Shown here: positions 53,705 through 61,725 of the stretch, piece by piece
Layout of the letters: each line of letters starts with the position of its first letter
How positions within the stretch are numbered: position 1 is the stretch's first letter
NCBI GenBank assembly: GCA_037445555.1
Contig: JBBIKG010000001.1
Location: 62,001 to 126,000, forward strand
DNA: 64,000 bases
Source: JAAYJT01 sp037445555
Lineage (GTDB): Bacteria; Bacteroidota; Bacteroidia; Bacteroidales; JAAYJT01
Direction of reading: 5' to 3'
Notes under the pieces: generated by a model
What the model was told of the DNA's origin: nothing
The model's database searches: none
Seen by the model: only the letters and a program-made list of their open reading frames with translations
Program-made: the position numbers and the translations under genes

Positions 53705-54481
53705 TCAGCTCTTATTCCTTTGCAACTCCCAGCATAAAATGGCGGCTGCTACGCTTGCGTTAAGCGATTCTGGCCTGAGGATACCCGGTCCGTCTGAGGC
53801 ATGAGCTGGGATAGTTACCGGGTGGGTGATGAACGGCATCAGTCTGGATGAGATTCCGCGCCCCTCACTTCCAAGCACAAGGATGGCATTGTTTTCAAAG
53901 CCAACCTTCTGTAAAGGAATGCCCTTCATCATGGCGGCATACACTGGCCGTGCAGGATAAATTAGTTTGAGAAATTTTTCAAGATCCTGATACGTAATTT
54001 TCACTCGGGCGATGGAGCCCATGGTAGATTGCACGACTTTCGGGCTGAAAGCCTCTGCGGTATTTTCGGAGCAGATGATGTAATGGATACCGAACCAGTC
54101 GGCAGTGCGCAGGATGGTTCCCAGGTTACCCGGATCCTGAATTCCGTCGAGGGCGAGCCAGGGTCCATCTAATGTCGGCGGCTCCTTGTGCTCATCAGAG
54201 GGCACTTCGAATACCCCCAGGACCTGGCTGGCAGTTTTAAAACCGGACATGCGCTCAAGCTCCTTTTGGTTCACCTCGAAAAAATTGCCCTGAAAGCGCT
54301 GCGTAAGCTGACTATTTTGTTCTTTCCAGGCCGGGAGCGCATAAAGCGAGTGCAGTTTAATGGAGCTTGCCAATAATTCGATGACTACCTTCGATCCTTC
54401 GGCAGTAAACAGGGAATGCTGCCTCCTGAATTTCTTAAGTTGCAGAGAGCTGACAAATTTGATTTGTGCACGTGTAAGCAT
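53705..54481 (-). CDS. TrmH/SpoU-family RNA 2'-O-methyltransferase
   Basis: 258 aa from the ATG at 54481; the longer frame adds MAKPAKPAASV, which lies over a 12-base inverted repeat and is not expected in this family. N-terminal substrate-binding domain (QIKFVSSLQLKKFRRQHSLFTAEGSK), then the SpoU knot domain with LDGIQDPGNLGTILRTADWFG (NPGN-type motif 1), VQSTMGSIARVKI (motif 2), LVLGSEGRGIS and a final PGILRPESLNASVAAAILCWEL (motif 3). Methylates a ribose in rRNA or tRNA; the position is not evident. It lies downstream of rplI on the same strand. Confidence 0.92.
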   Translation of the reverse strand: MLTRAQIKFVSSLQLKKFRRQHSLFTAEGSKVVIELLASSIKLHSLYALPAWKEQNSQLTQRFQGNFFEVNQKELERMSGFKTASQVLGVFEVPSDEHKEPPTLDGPWLALDGIQDPGNLGTILRTADWFGIHYIICSENTAEAFSPKVVQSTMGSIARVKITYQDLEKFLKLIYPARPVYAAMMKGIPLQKVGFENNAILVLGSEGRGISSRLMPFITHPVTIPAHASDGPGILRPESLNASVAAAILCWELQRNKS

Positions 54482-54484
54482 AAC

Positions 54485-54529
54485 TGAAGCTGCCGGTTTG
54501 GCAGGTTTCGCCATGGGCCGGCAGCTTCA
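54485..54529 (-). promoter_or_regulatory. 12-base perfect inverted repeat just upstream of the SpoU start
   Basis: Arms TGAAGCTGCCGG (54485-54496) and CCGGCAGCTTCA (54518-54529), 21-base loop. Transcribed on the minus strand it forms a strong GC-rich hairpin 3 bases before the ATG at 54481. There is no T-run beyond it. It may slow translation of SpoU, or stabilise the 3' end of the rplI transcript. Confidence 0.5.
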
Positions 54530-54535
54530 AAATTA
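54528..54535 (-). promoter_or_regulatory. -7 box TAATTTTG near the SpoU start
   Basis: Exact TAnnTTTG on the minus strand beside the inverted repeat. Transcripts from here would begin inside the hairpin, so its use is uncertain. Confidence 0.3.
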
Positions 54536-54562
54536 GAAAATTCTGTGATAAGATTGTGGTGT

Positions 54563-55012
54563 CTATTCGGCAAATACTTCAAACCGAATATTCACTTTGG
54601 CATCTTTGTGTAGGTTGATGGTGGCTTCGTAGGTGCCAACCTCCTTGATAGAGTCGCCGTCGAGGATGATCTTCTTACGATCCACTTCTATTTTGTATTG
54701 TTCTTTGAGTGCTTCAGCAATCTGGATGGCGTTCACCGATCCATAGATTTTTCCTGTTTCGGCAGCCTTAGCGCCGATGCGCAGACTAACAGACTCAAGT
54801 TTTTGGGCAACGCTCAATGCTTCGAAACGAGCTTTTTCCTGTTTGAAAGCTTTCTGGCGCATAATTTCGGTGTGCACCTTGCGGTTGGTCTTATCGGCAA
54901 CAATGGCCAATCCCTGCGGAATGAGGTAGTTTTGTGCATAACCGTCTTTCACGGTCACGATGTCGTTGGCATACCCCAGGTTGTTAATATCTTTCTTTAA
55001 AATAACGTCCAT
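54563..55012 (-). CDS. rplI: 50S ribosomal protein L9
   Basis: 149 aa, full length. N-terminal domain with DVILKKDINNLGYANDIVTVKDGYAQNYLIPQGLA, long connecting helix (about 40-80), and C-terminal domain with GKIYGSVNAIQIAEAL and a final HKDAKVNIRFEVFAE. Third gene of the rpsF-rpsR-rplI operon, 14 bases after rpsR. Confidence 0.98.
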   Translation of the reverse strand: MDVILKKDINNLGYANDIVTVKDGYAQNYLIPQGLAIVADKTNRKVHTEIMRQKAFKQEKARFEALSVAQKLESVSLRIGAKAAETGKIYGSVNAIQIAEALKEQYKIEVDRKKIILDGDSIKEVGTYEATINLHKDAKVNIRFEVFAE

Positions 55013-55026
55013 AATCTACCTCCAGG

Positions 55027-55299
55027 TTATTTAAGTAAGTCAGCAACATATGGCATAAGGGCAATATGCCTGGCACGTTTAACAGCCTTAGCCACCTTTT
55101 TTTGATATTTGGTCGAAGTGCCGGTAAGCCTTCTGGGCAGTATCTTGCCCTGCTCATTCACGAATTTTAGCAGGAAGTCAGCATCCTTGTAATCGATATA
55201 TTTGATTCTGCTTTTCTTGAAGCGGCAATATTTCTTTTTCTTGACGTCAACAGCAATGGGCGTCAGGTATTTGATTTCGCTATTGGGTTGTGGGCTCAT
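55027..55299 (-). CDS. rpsR: 30S ribosomal protein S18
   Basis: 90 aa with KKYCRFKKSRIKYIDYKDADFLLKFV and the highly conserved KILPRRLTGTSTKYQKKVAKAVKRARHIALMPYV. S18 binds together with S6 on the small subunit platform. 14 bases after rpsF. Confidence 0.98.
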   Translation of the reverse strand: MSPQPNSEIKYLTPIAVDVKKKKYCRFKKSRIKYIDYKDADFLLKFVNEQGKILPRRLTGTSTKYQKKVAKAVKRARHIALMPYVADLLK

Positions 55300-55313
55300 G
55301 ATTGCGGATTTAA

Positions 55314-55676
55314 TTATTCAACTTCTGCGGCAACTGGCGTTTGGCTCTTATCGGCATTGCGTTTCTTTTCGTTGTATGCAATGGCATGCTTATCGAGGGC
55401 AACGGTTAGAAATCTTAATACGCGTTCGTCGCGTTTGTAGGCTACTTCAAGGTCAGCCACTAGGCTACCTTCTGCTTTAAACTCAATGAGGTAATAAAAT
55501 CCGGTCGATTTTTTCTGGATAGGATACGCAAGCTTTTTGAGCCCCCAATTGTGCTCAAAAATAATCTCCGTGCCTCTATCAATCAAAAACTTCTGGTATT
55601 TGCTTACCGCTTCCTTCATCTGATCATCAGACAAAACGGGAGTTAAAATGAAAACGGTTTCGTACTGTCGTAACAT
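55314..55676 (-). CDS. rpsF: 30S ribosomal protein S6
   Basis: 120 aa, starting MLRQYETVFILTPVLSDDQMKEAV, followed by IIFEHNWGLKKLAYPIQKKSTGFYYLIEF and RDERVLRFLTVALDKHA. First gene of the operon with S18 and L9. A hairpin in the leader (55721-55743) lies upstream and may take part in feedback control. Confidence 0.98.
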   Translation of the reverse strand: MLRQYETVFILTPVLSDDQMKEAVSKYQKFLIDRGTEIIFEHNWGLKKLAYPIQKKSTGFYYLIEFKAEGSLVADLEVAYKRDERVLRFLTVALDKHAIAYNEKKRNADKSQTPVAAEVE

Positions 55677-55720
55677 TCAACAAAGTTTTTTTGATTAATA
55701 TTTTGTGACTTACCAGCTTT

Positions 55721-55743
55721 TAAGCCTGAAACGTTCAGGCTTG
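55721..55743 (-). promoter_or_regulatory. Leader hairpin of the rpsF-rpsR-rplI transcript
   Basis: Arms AAGCCTGAA and TTCAGGCTT pair around an ACG loop, extended by a further wobble pair. On the minus strand the stem forms within the first bases of the transcript expected from the -7 box at 55756-55763. No T-run follows, so it is not a simple terminator. S6:S18 leader control of this operon is known in other phyla; the match here is positional only. Confidence 0.45.
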
Positions 55744-55755
55744 AAAAACGGAGTG

Positions 55756-55763
55756 CAAAGGTA
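55756..55763 (-). promoter_or_regulatory. -7 box TACCTTTG for the ribosomal protein operon
   Basis: Exact TAnnTTTG on the minus strand, 79 bases before the rpsF ATG; the leader hairpin lies directly downstream. Confidence 0.55.
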
Positions 55764-55878
55764 GCGATTATTTCCGATCTGACAAACGACAGGGTAATAA
55801 AATTATTTTCAGTGCTTTAACTGACACGACTCGCAGATATAACCCCGGTGCACCGGTTAGCTCTTCTGGCATAATTCG

Positions 55879-55886
55879 TACTTTTG
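55879..55886 (+). promoter_or_regulatory. -7 box TACTTTTG for the DUF2027-Smr gene
   Basis: Exact TAnnTTTG, 63 bases before the ATG at 55950. Confidence 0.5.
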
Positions 55887-55949
55887 CAGCCACAATTTGT
55901 TGTGCTCTAGGGTCAGCACACAAAATGACTACCTCTAACAAGCAACACC

Positions 55950-57026
55950 ATGAAATTCAAACCCGGCGATAAAGTTAAATTTCTAAATCAAACCGGCGAG
56001 GGCGTAGTAACTCGTATCCTCAGCCAGCAACTTGTAAGTGTGGCCATCGAAGAAGGGTTTGAAATTCCTACCCTGGCTAGCGAGTTGCTGAAGGTTGAGT
56101 TATCGGCCTCAATGCCTACTGCACATTCTGCAGCCCCGAGTTCGCTCAACGAATACCGGATGCCACAGCCACCGCTCTCTCCTCAATCCCAATCTGATCT
56201 GCCGGAACGTGTCATAAGCCTAACAAACAACACGTTAAACTGTGATAACAGCGTTTATCTGGCTTTCTGCCCTGAAGACCAGCAGTGGCTCATCACAGGC
56301 AATATCAGCATTTATCTGATGAATCCTTCGGAATATGATGTGCTGTTCTGTGTGTTTCTGTCGCATCCCACCGAGGGATGGCTTAACACGGATTACGATG
56401 TGCTCCCCGCCTTTTCGTGCATTGAGCTGGCGAACATCAGGCGCGAAGAGCTTAAGCAGTGGCAGGAAGGAGTGGTGCAGATAATGTTTCTGAAGGAAAA
56501 GCTGCGCAGCCTCATCGCACCGGTTCATGCCACTTTTAGGATCAGAATGAGCCGGTTTGTGAAAGAAGACAGCTATACCATGCCGGGCTTTTTCGGTCAA
56601 CGCATGATCTCTCTCAAATTGACCGAGATTGTTACTGCGCCTGAAATCATTGCCGAAAAGGAAGATGATACTCATCGCACCAGCAAGGCGAGGCCGGTAA
56701 AAAACGAGGCTCTAATCGACCGGCATCGCGTTGCCCCGTGGGAGGCTGAGGTTGACCTGCACATTTCAGCACTTAGCGACAGTTACGGGCACATGTCAAA
56801 ACACGAAATCCTAAAAATGCAACTTGACTATTTTCGACGCGCCCTCGACAGTGCCCTGATGAATCAGTATCGCAAGATCACTTTCATTCATGGTATTGGC
56901 AACGGAGCCTTGCGCGATGCCATTCATCAGATTCTGCAGGACTATGAAGAGCTTCAGGTAAGGCAAGCCCCGTTTCAGCAATACGGTTACGGTGCAATCG
57001 AAGCGATTAACCCAAACCCTCAATAA
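55950..57026 (+). CDS. DUF2027 plus Smr-domain protein
   Basis: 358 aa, cytoplasmic. N-terminal KOW/Tudor-like stretch (KFKPGDKVKFLNQTGEGVVTRIL), a DUF2027 core (about 100-240) with WLITGNISIYLMNPSEYDVLF, and a C-terminal Smr (small MutS-related) domain with EVDLHISAL and the hallmark FIHGIGNGALRDAI. Smr domains can nick DNA or RNA; the LDxH-like motif is EVDLH and HGxGxG-like is HGIGNG, so the catalytic residues seem present. Bacteroidota-specific combination with no defined role that I know of. Confidence 0.87.
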   Translation: MKFKPGDKVKFLNQTGEGVVTRILSQQLVSVAIEEGFEIPTLASELLKVELSASMPTAHSAAPSSLNEYRMPQPPLSPQSQSDLPERVISLTNNTLNCDNSVYLAFCPEDQQWLITGNISIYLMNPSEYDVLFCVFLSHPTEGWLNTDYDVLPAFSCIELANIRREELKQWQEGVVQIMFLKEKLRSLIAPVHATFRIRMSRFVKEDSYTMPGFFGQRMISLKLTEIVTAPEIIAEKEDDTHRTSKARPVKNEALIDRHRVAPWEAEVDLHISALSDSYGHMSKHEILKMQLDYFRRALDSALMNQYRKITFIHGIGNGALRDAIHQILQDYEELQVRQAPFQQYGYGAIEAINPNPQ

Positions 57027-57122
57027 TCCTAAGGCTTATCATTCAACCAGAACAGAAAACCCGCAATTGGCCAGAATGGTAAAATGTTCACGGGTTAAAT
57101 CATTACATGCAACTTTCGGCAG

Positions 57123-57130
57123 TATTTTTG
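57123..57130 (+). promoter_or_regulatory. -7 box TATTTTTG for the serpin gene
   Basis: Exact TAnnTTTG, 38 bases before the ATG at 57169. Confidence 0.5.
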
Positions 57131-57168
57131 CATCATAATTCTGCTGAACTCTATAAATCTGGTTTCTT

Positions 57169-58395
57169 ATGAGAACATTCATCGGGTTACTCGCAATGTT
57201 ATTTTTCGGCAGCTCTTGCGAAAAAGAGCAAAATTCCGCCTCGCAGCCCAAGGTAATAAAGCTATCGGCCGAGCAGTTTAGCCTTGTAGATGCATCAAAC
57301 CGTTTTGCTTTCGACCTGGTGCGTCAGGTAAACAAGAGCGAAAAGTCAGATGTGAATCTTTTCATTTCACCTATGAGTGTACACATGGCACTGGGCATGG
57401 CCTGGAACGGCGCTGCTGGCAATACAAAAACCGAAATGTCGCAGACGCTCTATTTTCCTTCTCTTACGGATGAAAAACTTAATGTAGCTTATAGTAACCT
57501 AATCAATGAGTTGCTGAGTGCCGACGAAAAGGTGGAGATGAAACTTGCCAACTCCATCTGGTACCGCAACACTTTTTGGGTAAAGAAGAATTTTCTCGAC
57601 ATCAATAAAAACTATTTCAAGGCCGAGGTAACACCTCTCGATTTCGCTAACCCACAGGCCAAGGACATAATCAACAGTTGGGTAGCACAGAAAACCAACA
57701 ACCGCATTAAAACCATTATTGATAACATCAATAATGACCATGTGATGTTTCTTATAAATGCCATTTATTTCAAAGGAAGTTGGCAAAACGGATTTAAGAC
57801 AAGCGAAACGCAAAATAGCACCTTCTACTTAATGGGCGGGTCAACCAGGCAGGTGATGACGATGCAGAACAAGTCTAACTACTCTCTCGCGGTGCGCCCT
57901 GGTTACCAGGTGATTGAATTGCTTTATGGTCGTGGCAATTTCAGCATGCTGGTGTTTCTGCCTGATCAGGGTAAAACGCCCGACCAGGTAATAGAAAGCC
58001 TTACTTCCGAGCAGTGGAACTCCATTGCTACTGAGTTGGCCGCCCCCCGCGAAATCCATCTCAGGTTCCCTCGCTTTGGATTTTCTTTTGAAAAACAACT
58101 CAAAGATATGTTGATGGCTATGGGAATGAAAGATGCTTTCAATGAGCTGAAAGCCAACTTTTCAAATATTACGGATCAGCAAATCTTTGTTTCAGCCGTG
58201 AAGCATAAGAGTTTTGTGGAGGTGAACGAAGAGGGCACCGAGGCAGCTGCAGCCACCAGCGTCGATTTTTCTGTTACCAGCATGCCGTTGCAAACTAATT
58301 TTTATGTTAACCGGCCTTTTGTTTTTGCCCTCAAGGAGAAATCAACCAACGCCTTGCTTTTCATAGGCAAGGTGATGGATCCATCACTCCAGTAA
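57169..58395 (+). CDS. Serpin-family protease inhibitor, lipoprotein
   Basis: 408 aa. The signal peptide ends in FFGSSC, a lipobox with Cys17, so it should be a surface or periplasmic lipoprotein. Serpin landmarks: ISPMSVHMALGMAWNGAAGNT, INAIYFKGSWQNGF, the breach/shutter NAIYF and LRFPRFGFSF motifs, and a hinge EVNEEGTEAAAAT (residues 351-363) with small residues at P15-P9, as expected of an inhibitory serpin. Counting from the hinge puts P1 at T370 and P1' at S371 (or M372 if the loop is longer). Target protease unknown; self-protection from secreted proteases is plausible. Confidence 0.93.
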   Translation: MRTFIGLLAMLFFGSSCEKEQNSASQPKVIKLSAEQFSLVDASNRFAFDLVRQVNKSEKSDVNLFISPMSVHMALGMAWNGAAGNTKTEMSQTLYFPSLTDEKLNVAYSNLINELLSADEKVEMKLANSIWYRNTFWVKKNFLDINKNYFKAEVTPLDFANPQAKDIINSWVAQKTNNRIKTIIDNINNDHVMFLINAIYFKGSWQNGFKTSETQNSTFYLMGGSTRQVMTMQNKSNYSLAVRPGYQVIELLYGRGNFSMLVFLPDQGKTPDQVIESLTSEQWNSIATELAAPREIHLRFPRFGFSFEKQLKDMLMAMGMKDAFNELKANFSNITDQQIFVSAVKHKSFVEVNEEGTEAAAATSVDFSVTSMPLQTNFYVNRPFVFALKEKSTNALLFIGKVMDPSLQ

Positions 58396-58494
58396 CCCTT
58401 TATACTACAAGGGAATAGAATTCTTTAAAGGCCCCTTCTGACCTATTCTGTCGACTAAGTTTTTTCACAATAACAAGTATGGCAACAGAGTATT

Positions 58495-59025
58495 TTACGA
58501 CGATTCGCCAATAAAATAATCGTCTTTATCGGCAAATAGGATGTTGAAAGTGGTGAGGCTGCCGTAGATCCGGGTGATGTATTGCTGGAGGTTTACCTTT
58601 TCTTCGTCAATAAGGTTGCTGCTGTTTATACGTTGCTCCATCACTCTCAACCTGTCGCGAACCATCACAATTTTGTGAAAAAACACGTCGATCGGAACCT
58701 CCTTGCTTTTCAGATCGCGGCTTCCGGGTTGAAGTATCATGGTTCCGCCTACCCAGCGCTGACCCATTGGCACTGTTTCCTGTAAATCGGTAATACGCCT
58801 GAGCAGGCGCTGAAAAACCCGTTCCACCTTTTCGAAGCTTACCAGGTCGATATCTCCTCCGGCATAGTCGATCACATCGAGTCCTTTGAATGATTTCAGA
58901 ATGGTTTTAGTGCCAAAATCGATAAAAGTAATTTCGTATGAGTCGGTATAGGTCTGGATGACAACGCCTTTGCCAAACTCAGGGTGCTGAACCCTTGATC
59001 CTATACCTAATGATATATCGTCCAT
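58495..59025 (-). CDS. Conserved protein with CarD/UvrD-tudor-like N-terminus
   Basis: 176 aa, cytoplasmic, no signal peptide. N-terminal residues 1-50 (GIGSRVQHPEFGKGVVI...ITFIDFGTKTI) look like the small beta domain of CarD or UvrD C-terminal tudor domains. The C-terminal half is helical, with MVRDRLRVMEQRINSS and LQQYITRIYGSLTTFNILF. It is a familiar uncharacterised Bacteroidota family with no assigned role. Divergent from rnpB with a shared short upstream region. Confidence 0.65.
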   Translation of the reverse strand: MDDISLGIGSRVQHPEFGKGVVIQTYTDSYEITFIDFGTKTILKSFKGLDVIDYAGGDIDLVSFEKVERVFQRLLRRITDLQETVPMGQRWVGGTMILQPGSRDLKSKEVPIDVFFHKIVMVRDRLRVMEQRINSSNLIDEEKVNLQQYITRIYGSLTTFNILFADKDDYFIGESS

Positions 59026-59049
59026 AGGTGGTCTGTTTAGTTACTGATG

Positions 59050-59057
59050 CAAAAATA
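59050..59057 (-). promoter_or_regulatory. -7 box TATTTTTG for the CarD-like gene
   Basis: Exact TAnnTTTG on the minus strand, 24 bases before the ATG at 59025. Confidence 0.5.
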
Positions 59058-59127
59058 AAAAAATGGCGGTAATGATGCTTGCGACAATTTGAGGATCGGT
59101 TTTTACATTTAGCTTATTGATTTTCAT

Positions 59128-59135
59128 TAACTTTG
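59128..59135 (+). promoter_or_regulatory. -7 box TAACTTTG for rnpB
   Basis: Exact TAnnTTTG. The RNA start predicted from it, about 59142, agrees with where the P1 helix begins. Confidence 0.6.
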
Positions 59136-59141
59136 CAGCTG

Positions 59142-59540
59142 AAAAGGCAGGCATCCTGTCGCTTTCTGCTAAAACAGGAAGAGGAAAGTCGGGACAGCAA
59201 AGGGCGCCATACTTCCAAACGGGAAGGCCTGGTTTTGATGGAGCCAGGACAGACAGTGCCACAGAAAATAACTGCCGATGCCGGTGATATGCCGGCAGGT
59301 GAGGGTGAAAATGTGAGGTAAGAGCTCACGGCGCAGGCAGGCAACTGCTTGCGGGGGTAAACCTTATGGGCTGAAAGGCCAAATATACCGGGGATCCGCT
59401 ATGGCGGATGAAGGGCTGCCCGCTCGGTCCCGGGGGGTAGGCTGATGGAGCCTGCAAGCGATTGCAGGCCAAGATAAATGACAGGAAATACGCTTCCCTT
59501 GAGGAGGCCAAACACAGAATCCCGCTTACGACTGCCTTCC
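59142..59540 (+). ncRNA. rnpB: RNase P RNA component, class A
   Basis: Catalytic RNA that processes tRNA 5' ends. Signature blocks in order: GAGGAAAGTCGGGACAG (59181-59197), ACAGAAAATAACTGCC (59261-59276), GAGGTAAGAGCTCACGG (59315-59331), the GGCTGAAAGGCC region (59370-59382), and ACAGAATCCCGCTTACG (59514-59530). The ends pair as helix P1: AAGGCAG at 59144-59150 with CTGCCTT at 59532-59538. Length about 400 nt fits a Bacteroidota class A RNA. Ends are inferred from P1 and the promoter box, not mapped. Confidence 0.95.
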
Positions 59541-60077
59541 ATCTGACTTCAAAGCCTCGTTGCTGTTGCAGCGGGGCTTTGTTGTTTCTTGATCAGTGCA
59601 ACCTTTATTGCAAATTGCGTGGTTCATGAGGTGAAGATGAAGGCACTGTAAGTTTCACTGGCAATTGAGGAACAGCATGAAAATAGGGAACTGAATAGCA
59701 AGGCTGGGATTGGTATTCTGCCGGGGCGTGACCTGATCAGAAACAGCCATAGCGTCATTAGAACCAGCAGTACAAAACTTGTTTTTATTGTCAGTATTTC
59801 TTTTGACTTTTTGGCCAGCACCTAAACCAGCCCAGGTGGGCTACCGATAACCACCCGCGAAATGTACACAAGCCTAAATGGGATCTTAATGAGTATGTTT
59901 CAGACAATTTTGAAATTTCTCTTCAAGATACGTGAATAGGCTATCATCACATATTGATGTTTTTGATGAGGTAAAGTTTAGAATCGCTATGAGCGAATAG
60001 AGACGCTCAATCGCTCAACCTACATTAAATCGATGCAAGTATACCTGGCCTTGAATGTATTAGAACCGGGTTTGGCC
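59541..60077. other. 537-base gap after rnpB
   Basis: Begins with the rnpB terminator. A minus-strand 65-codon frame from GTG at 59821 to 59624 has a lysine-rich start followed by one hydrophobic segment, so a tiny membrane protein is possible but unsupported. A short hairpin GAGCG/CGCTC lies at 59991-60008. Nothing else recognisable. Confidence 0.4.
59551..59588 (+). terminator. Rho-independent terminator after rnpB
   Basis: Arms AAAGCCTCG (59551-59559) and CGGGGCTTT (59572-59580) with one wobble pair, followed by a T-rich tail. It ends the RNase P RNA transcript. Confidence 0.7.
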
Positions 60078-60992
60078 TCAGCATTTTCCTTTATTACAGT
60101 GACTGGTTTTGAGTCTATATGAGCCGAAAAGTGTATCGCTAAATTGCCTTGGCTTTGAAAGGAACAAGAGTGCTCCCTCCAGCAGTGCCTTTTGCCTGAT
60201 GCGCTTCATTTGGTTGCGAATGCTGCCCCTAATGCCCGCCTGGTTGATTTTGGGGATGTGTAAGTCTGTTTCGATGGCTCTTTGGAGCAGCTCGAGGTCG
60301 TGATAGGTGCCCAACAAGGCGCACAACCTTTTCAGTCCCATGATATAAGCTTTATTTGTGGTAGGGTGTAAGAAACTCACCGCTTCAAGCATATACCACA
60401 GATATTTGGCAGCTTTTCGCCATTCATGCAATTGAACCGCATTAAGTGCGTATTCAGCCACTAAGAATCCCCTTCTCGCTATTCTGTAGCTTCGCTCAAT
60501 GCCTGTTTTTAAGGTCTTTTCCGACCCTGAATTCAAGATCAATTCTTTGATTTGGACAGGGTATTTCATAAAATCATCAATGACTTGTTGTCTTACATCG
60601 GACTTGCTAAAAGACCTCAATCGTCTTATCCTTCCCGTTCTAGTCTGATGTATAAAGACTGTCAAATAATGTTTTGAAGCCTCAGAATGCATAGAGCCCG
60701 TTAATTTTTCCGCTGCGTCACTCAAGGCGGTGAAGTCACGTACTTCACTGAGTTTACCTGCCTGGATTCGGTAAAACTGATTGGCTTCTTTGAAGTGTTT
60801 AGCGCTTAGTGCTGGTTTAATCAGCCTTAGAATACTTCGGATGCGTTTGCAACACAGCCTAGCCTGATGTATGCCCTCATTCCGGTTCAAGCTCTTGATC
60901 AGATAATCTGCAGCCGATTGATTGTACACAAGAATCAGACGCTTAACCTCATGACCAAGAGGTTGATGAATGTCAATCGCCCCAGTTTTCAT
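60078..60992 (-). CDS. CHAD-domain protein
   Basis: 304 aa starting at the ATG at 60992 (MKTGAIDIHQPLGHEV). The CHAD (conserved histidine alpha-helical) domain appears as two related helical halves: GIHQARLCCKRIRSILRL with conserved H/R/K residues in the first, and LHEWRKAAKYLWYMLEAV in the second. CHAD domains bind inorganic polyphosphate and often sit with polyphosphate or triphosphate enzymes; no such gene is adjacent here. Its likely promoter lies just upstream of this start. Confidence 0.85.
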   Translation of the reverse strand: MKTGAIDIHQPLGHEVKRLILVYNQSAADYLIKSLNRNEGIHQARLCCKRIRSILRLIKPALSAKHFKEANQFYRIQAGKLSEVRDFTALSDAAEKLTGSMHSEASKHYLTVFIHQTRTGRIRRLRSFSKSDVRQQVIDDFMKYPVQIKELILNSGSEKTLKTGIERSYRIARRGFLVAEYALNAVQLHEWRKAAKYLWYMLEAVSFLHPTTNKAYIMGLKRLCALLGTYHDLELLQRAIETDLHIPKINQAGIRGSIRNQMKRIRQKALLEGALLFLSKPRQFSDTLFGSYRLKTSHCNKGKC

Positions 60993-61008
60993 TTCGATCA
61001 AATACTGA

Positions 61009-61016
61009 CAAAAATA
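61009..61016 (-). promoter_or_regulatory. -7 box TATTTTTG for the CHAD gene
   Basis: Exact TAnnTTTG on the minus strand, 16 bases before the ATG at 60992, which rules out the longer frame starting at 61103. Confidence 0.5.
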
Positions 61017-61104
61017 ATGCAAGAATTTTATTTCACTTTGCCAGAGTAAAAGTTTTCTGCAAATTACATACCGCCAGCCAACAGCAATTTTCGGCAGACC
61101 CAAA

Positions 61105-61136
61105 ATAAAAAACCCCGGACTCAGTGCCGGGGTTTT
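61105..61136 (-). terminator. Rho-independent terminator of the ECF/Spy-like unit
   Basis: Arms AAAACCCCGG (61109-61118) and CCGGGGTTTT (61127-61136), with a run of T on the minus strand. It ends the unit that includes the Spy-like gene (stop 61164) and lies ahead of the CHAD promoter. Confidence 0.85.
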
Positions 61137-61163
61137 CTCCTTGAGTTCATGATCTGATGCCTC

Positions 61164-61688
61164 TTATTTCTTAGAGGGGCATCCGGGGCAGTATGACGAG
61201 TTGCGGTAGTAAGGTTTTTTGGCCGAAGCTTTATTGATAAGCTTAGGGTTGGCAATGCGCGCATCGAACAGGATGCGTTGCTCATCTGTCAGGAGTTTGC
61301 GAAATTCCTGCAGGCGGGCAGCGCGTATCTTTTGTATATCGGCCCTCAGAGCAGCCATATCGTCTATGGTTTTATTGATGGCTTTGGCGTCGGGGTTGTC
61401 CGCTGTGGACAAGGTACGAAGCCTGGCGCGCTTCTCTTCGAGCTGGTTACGTAAGGGTTGAGTGTCTTTTATTGTTTTTAATCTCAGCGTTCTCATGCTT
61501 TCGGTTTGCGCTTCAGTGAGCCCGGGAAGAGGGCAGGTTACTCCCATCAGGGGTGGCTGTTTTTCATCGGCCGGAGGTGGGTTGTTGCGAAAGCCTGGAC
61601 GCTGACCAAATACTCCTGCTGACCAGAGTAAGGTAAAGCCGATCAGGCTGGCTGCCAGAACTGATGTTGATTTTCTTGTAGCTTTCAT
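61164..61688 (-). CDS. Exported Spy/CpxP-like (LTxxQ) protein
   Basis: 174 aa with a signal peptide (MKATRKSTSVLAASLIGFTL...GVFGQ). Two LTxxQ-type motifs, LTEAQTESM and LTDEQRILFD, flank a helical stretch with GVTCPLPG before the first. The family includes Spy (periplasmic chaperone) and CpxP, and also zinc-resistance-associated sensor proteins. The C-terminus CPGCPSKK has two cysteines that might bind metal. Last gene in the ECF unit. Confidence 0.8.
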   Translation of the reverse strand: MKATRKSTSVLAASLIGFTLLWSAGVFGQRPGFRNNPPPADEKQPPLMGVTCPLPGLTEAQTESMRTLRLKTIKDTQPLRNQLEEKRARLRTLSTADNPDAKAINKTIDDMAALRADIQKIRAARLQEFRKLLTDEQRILFDARIANPKLINKASAKKPYYRNSSYCPGCPSKK

Positions 61689-61725
61689 AGTTGGTTGGTG
61701 TTGGTAGTTAAAGATGATAGTCAGT

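Noticed and set aside
55845..55856. 12-base palindrome CCGGTGCACCGG upstream of the DUF2027-Smr gene
   Set aside because: Perfect 12-base palindromes are expected about 16 times by chance in a window this size; position alone is weak.
59624..59821. 65-codon GTG-started frame with one hydrophobic segment after rnpB
   Set aside because: No homology sense, no promoter box and unlikely composition after the first 30 residues; noted only in the gap description.
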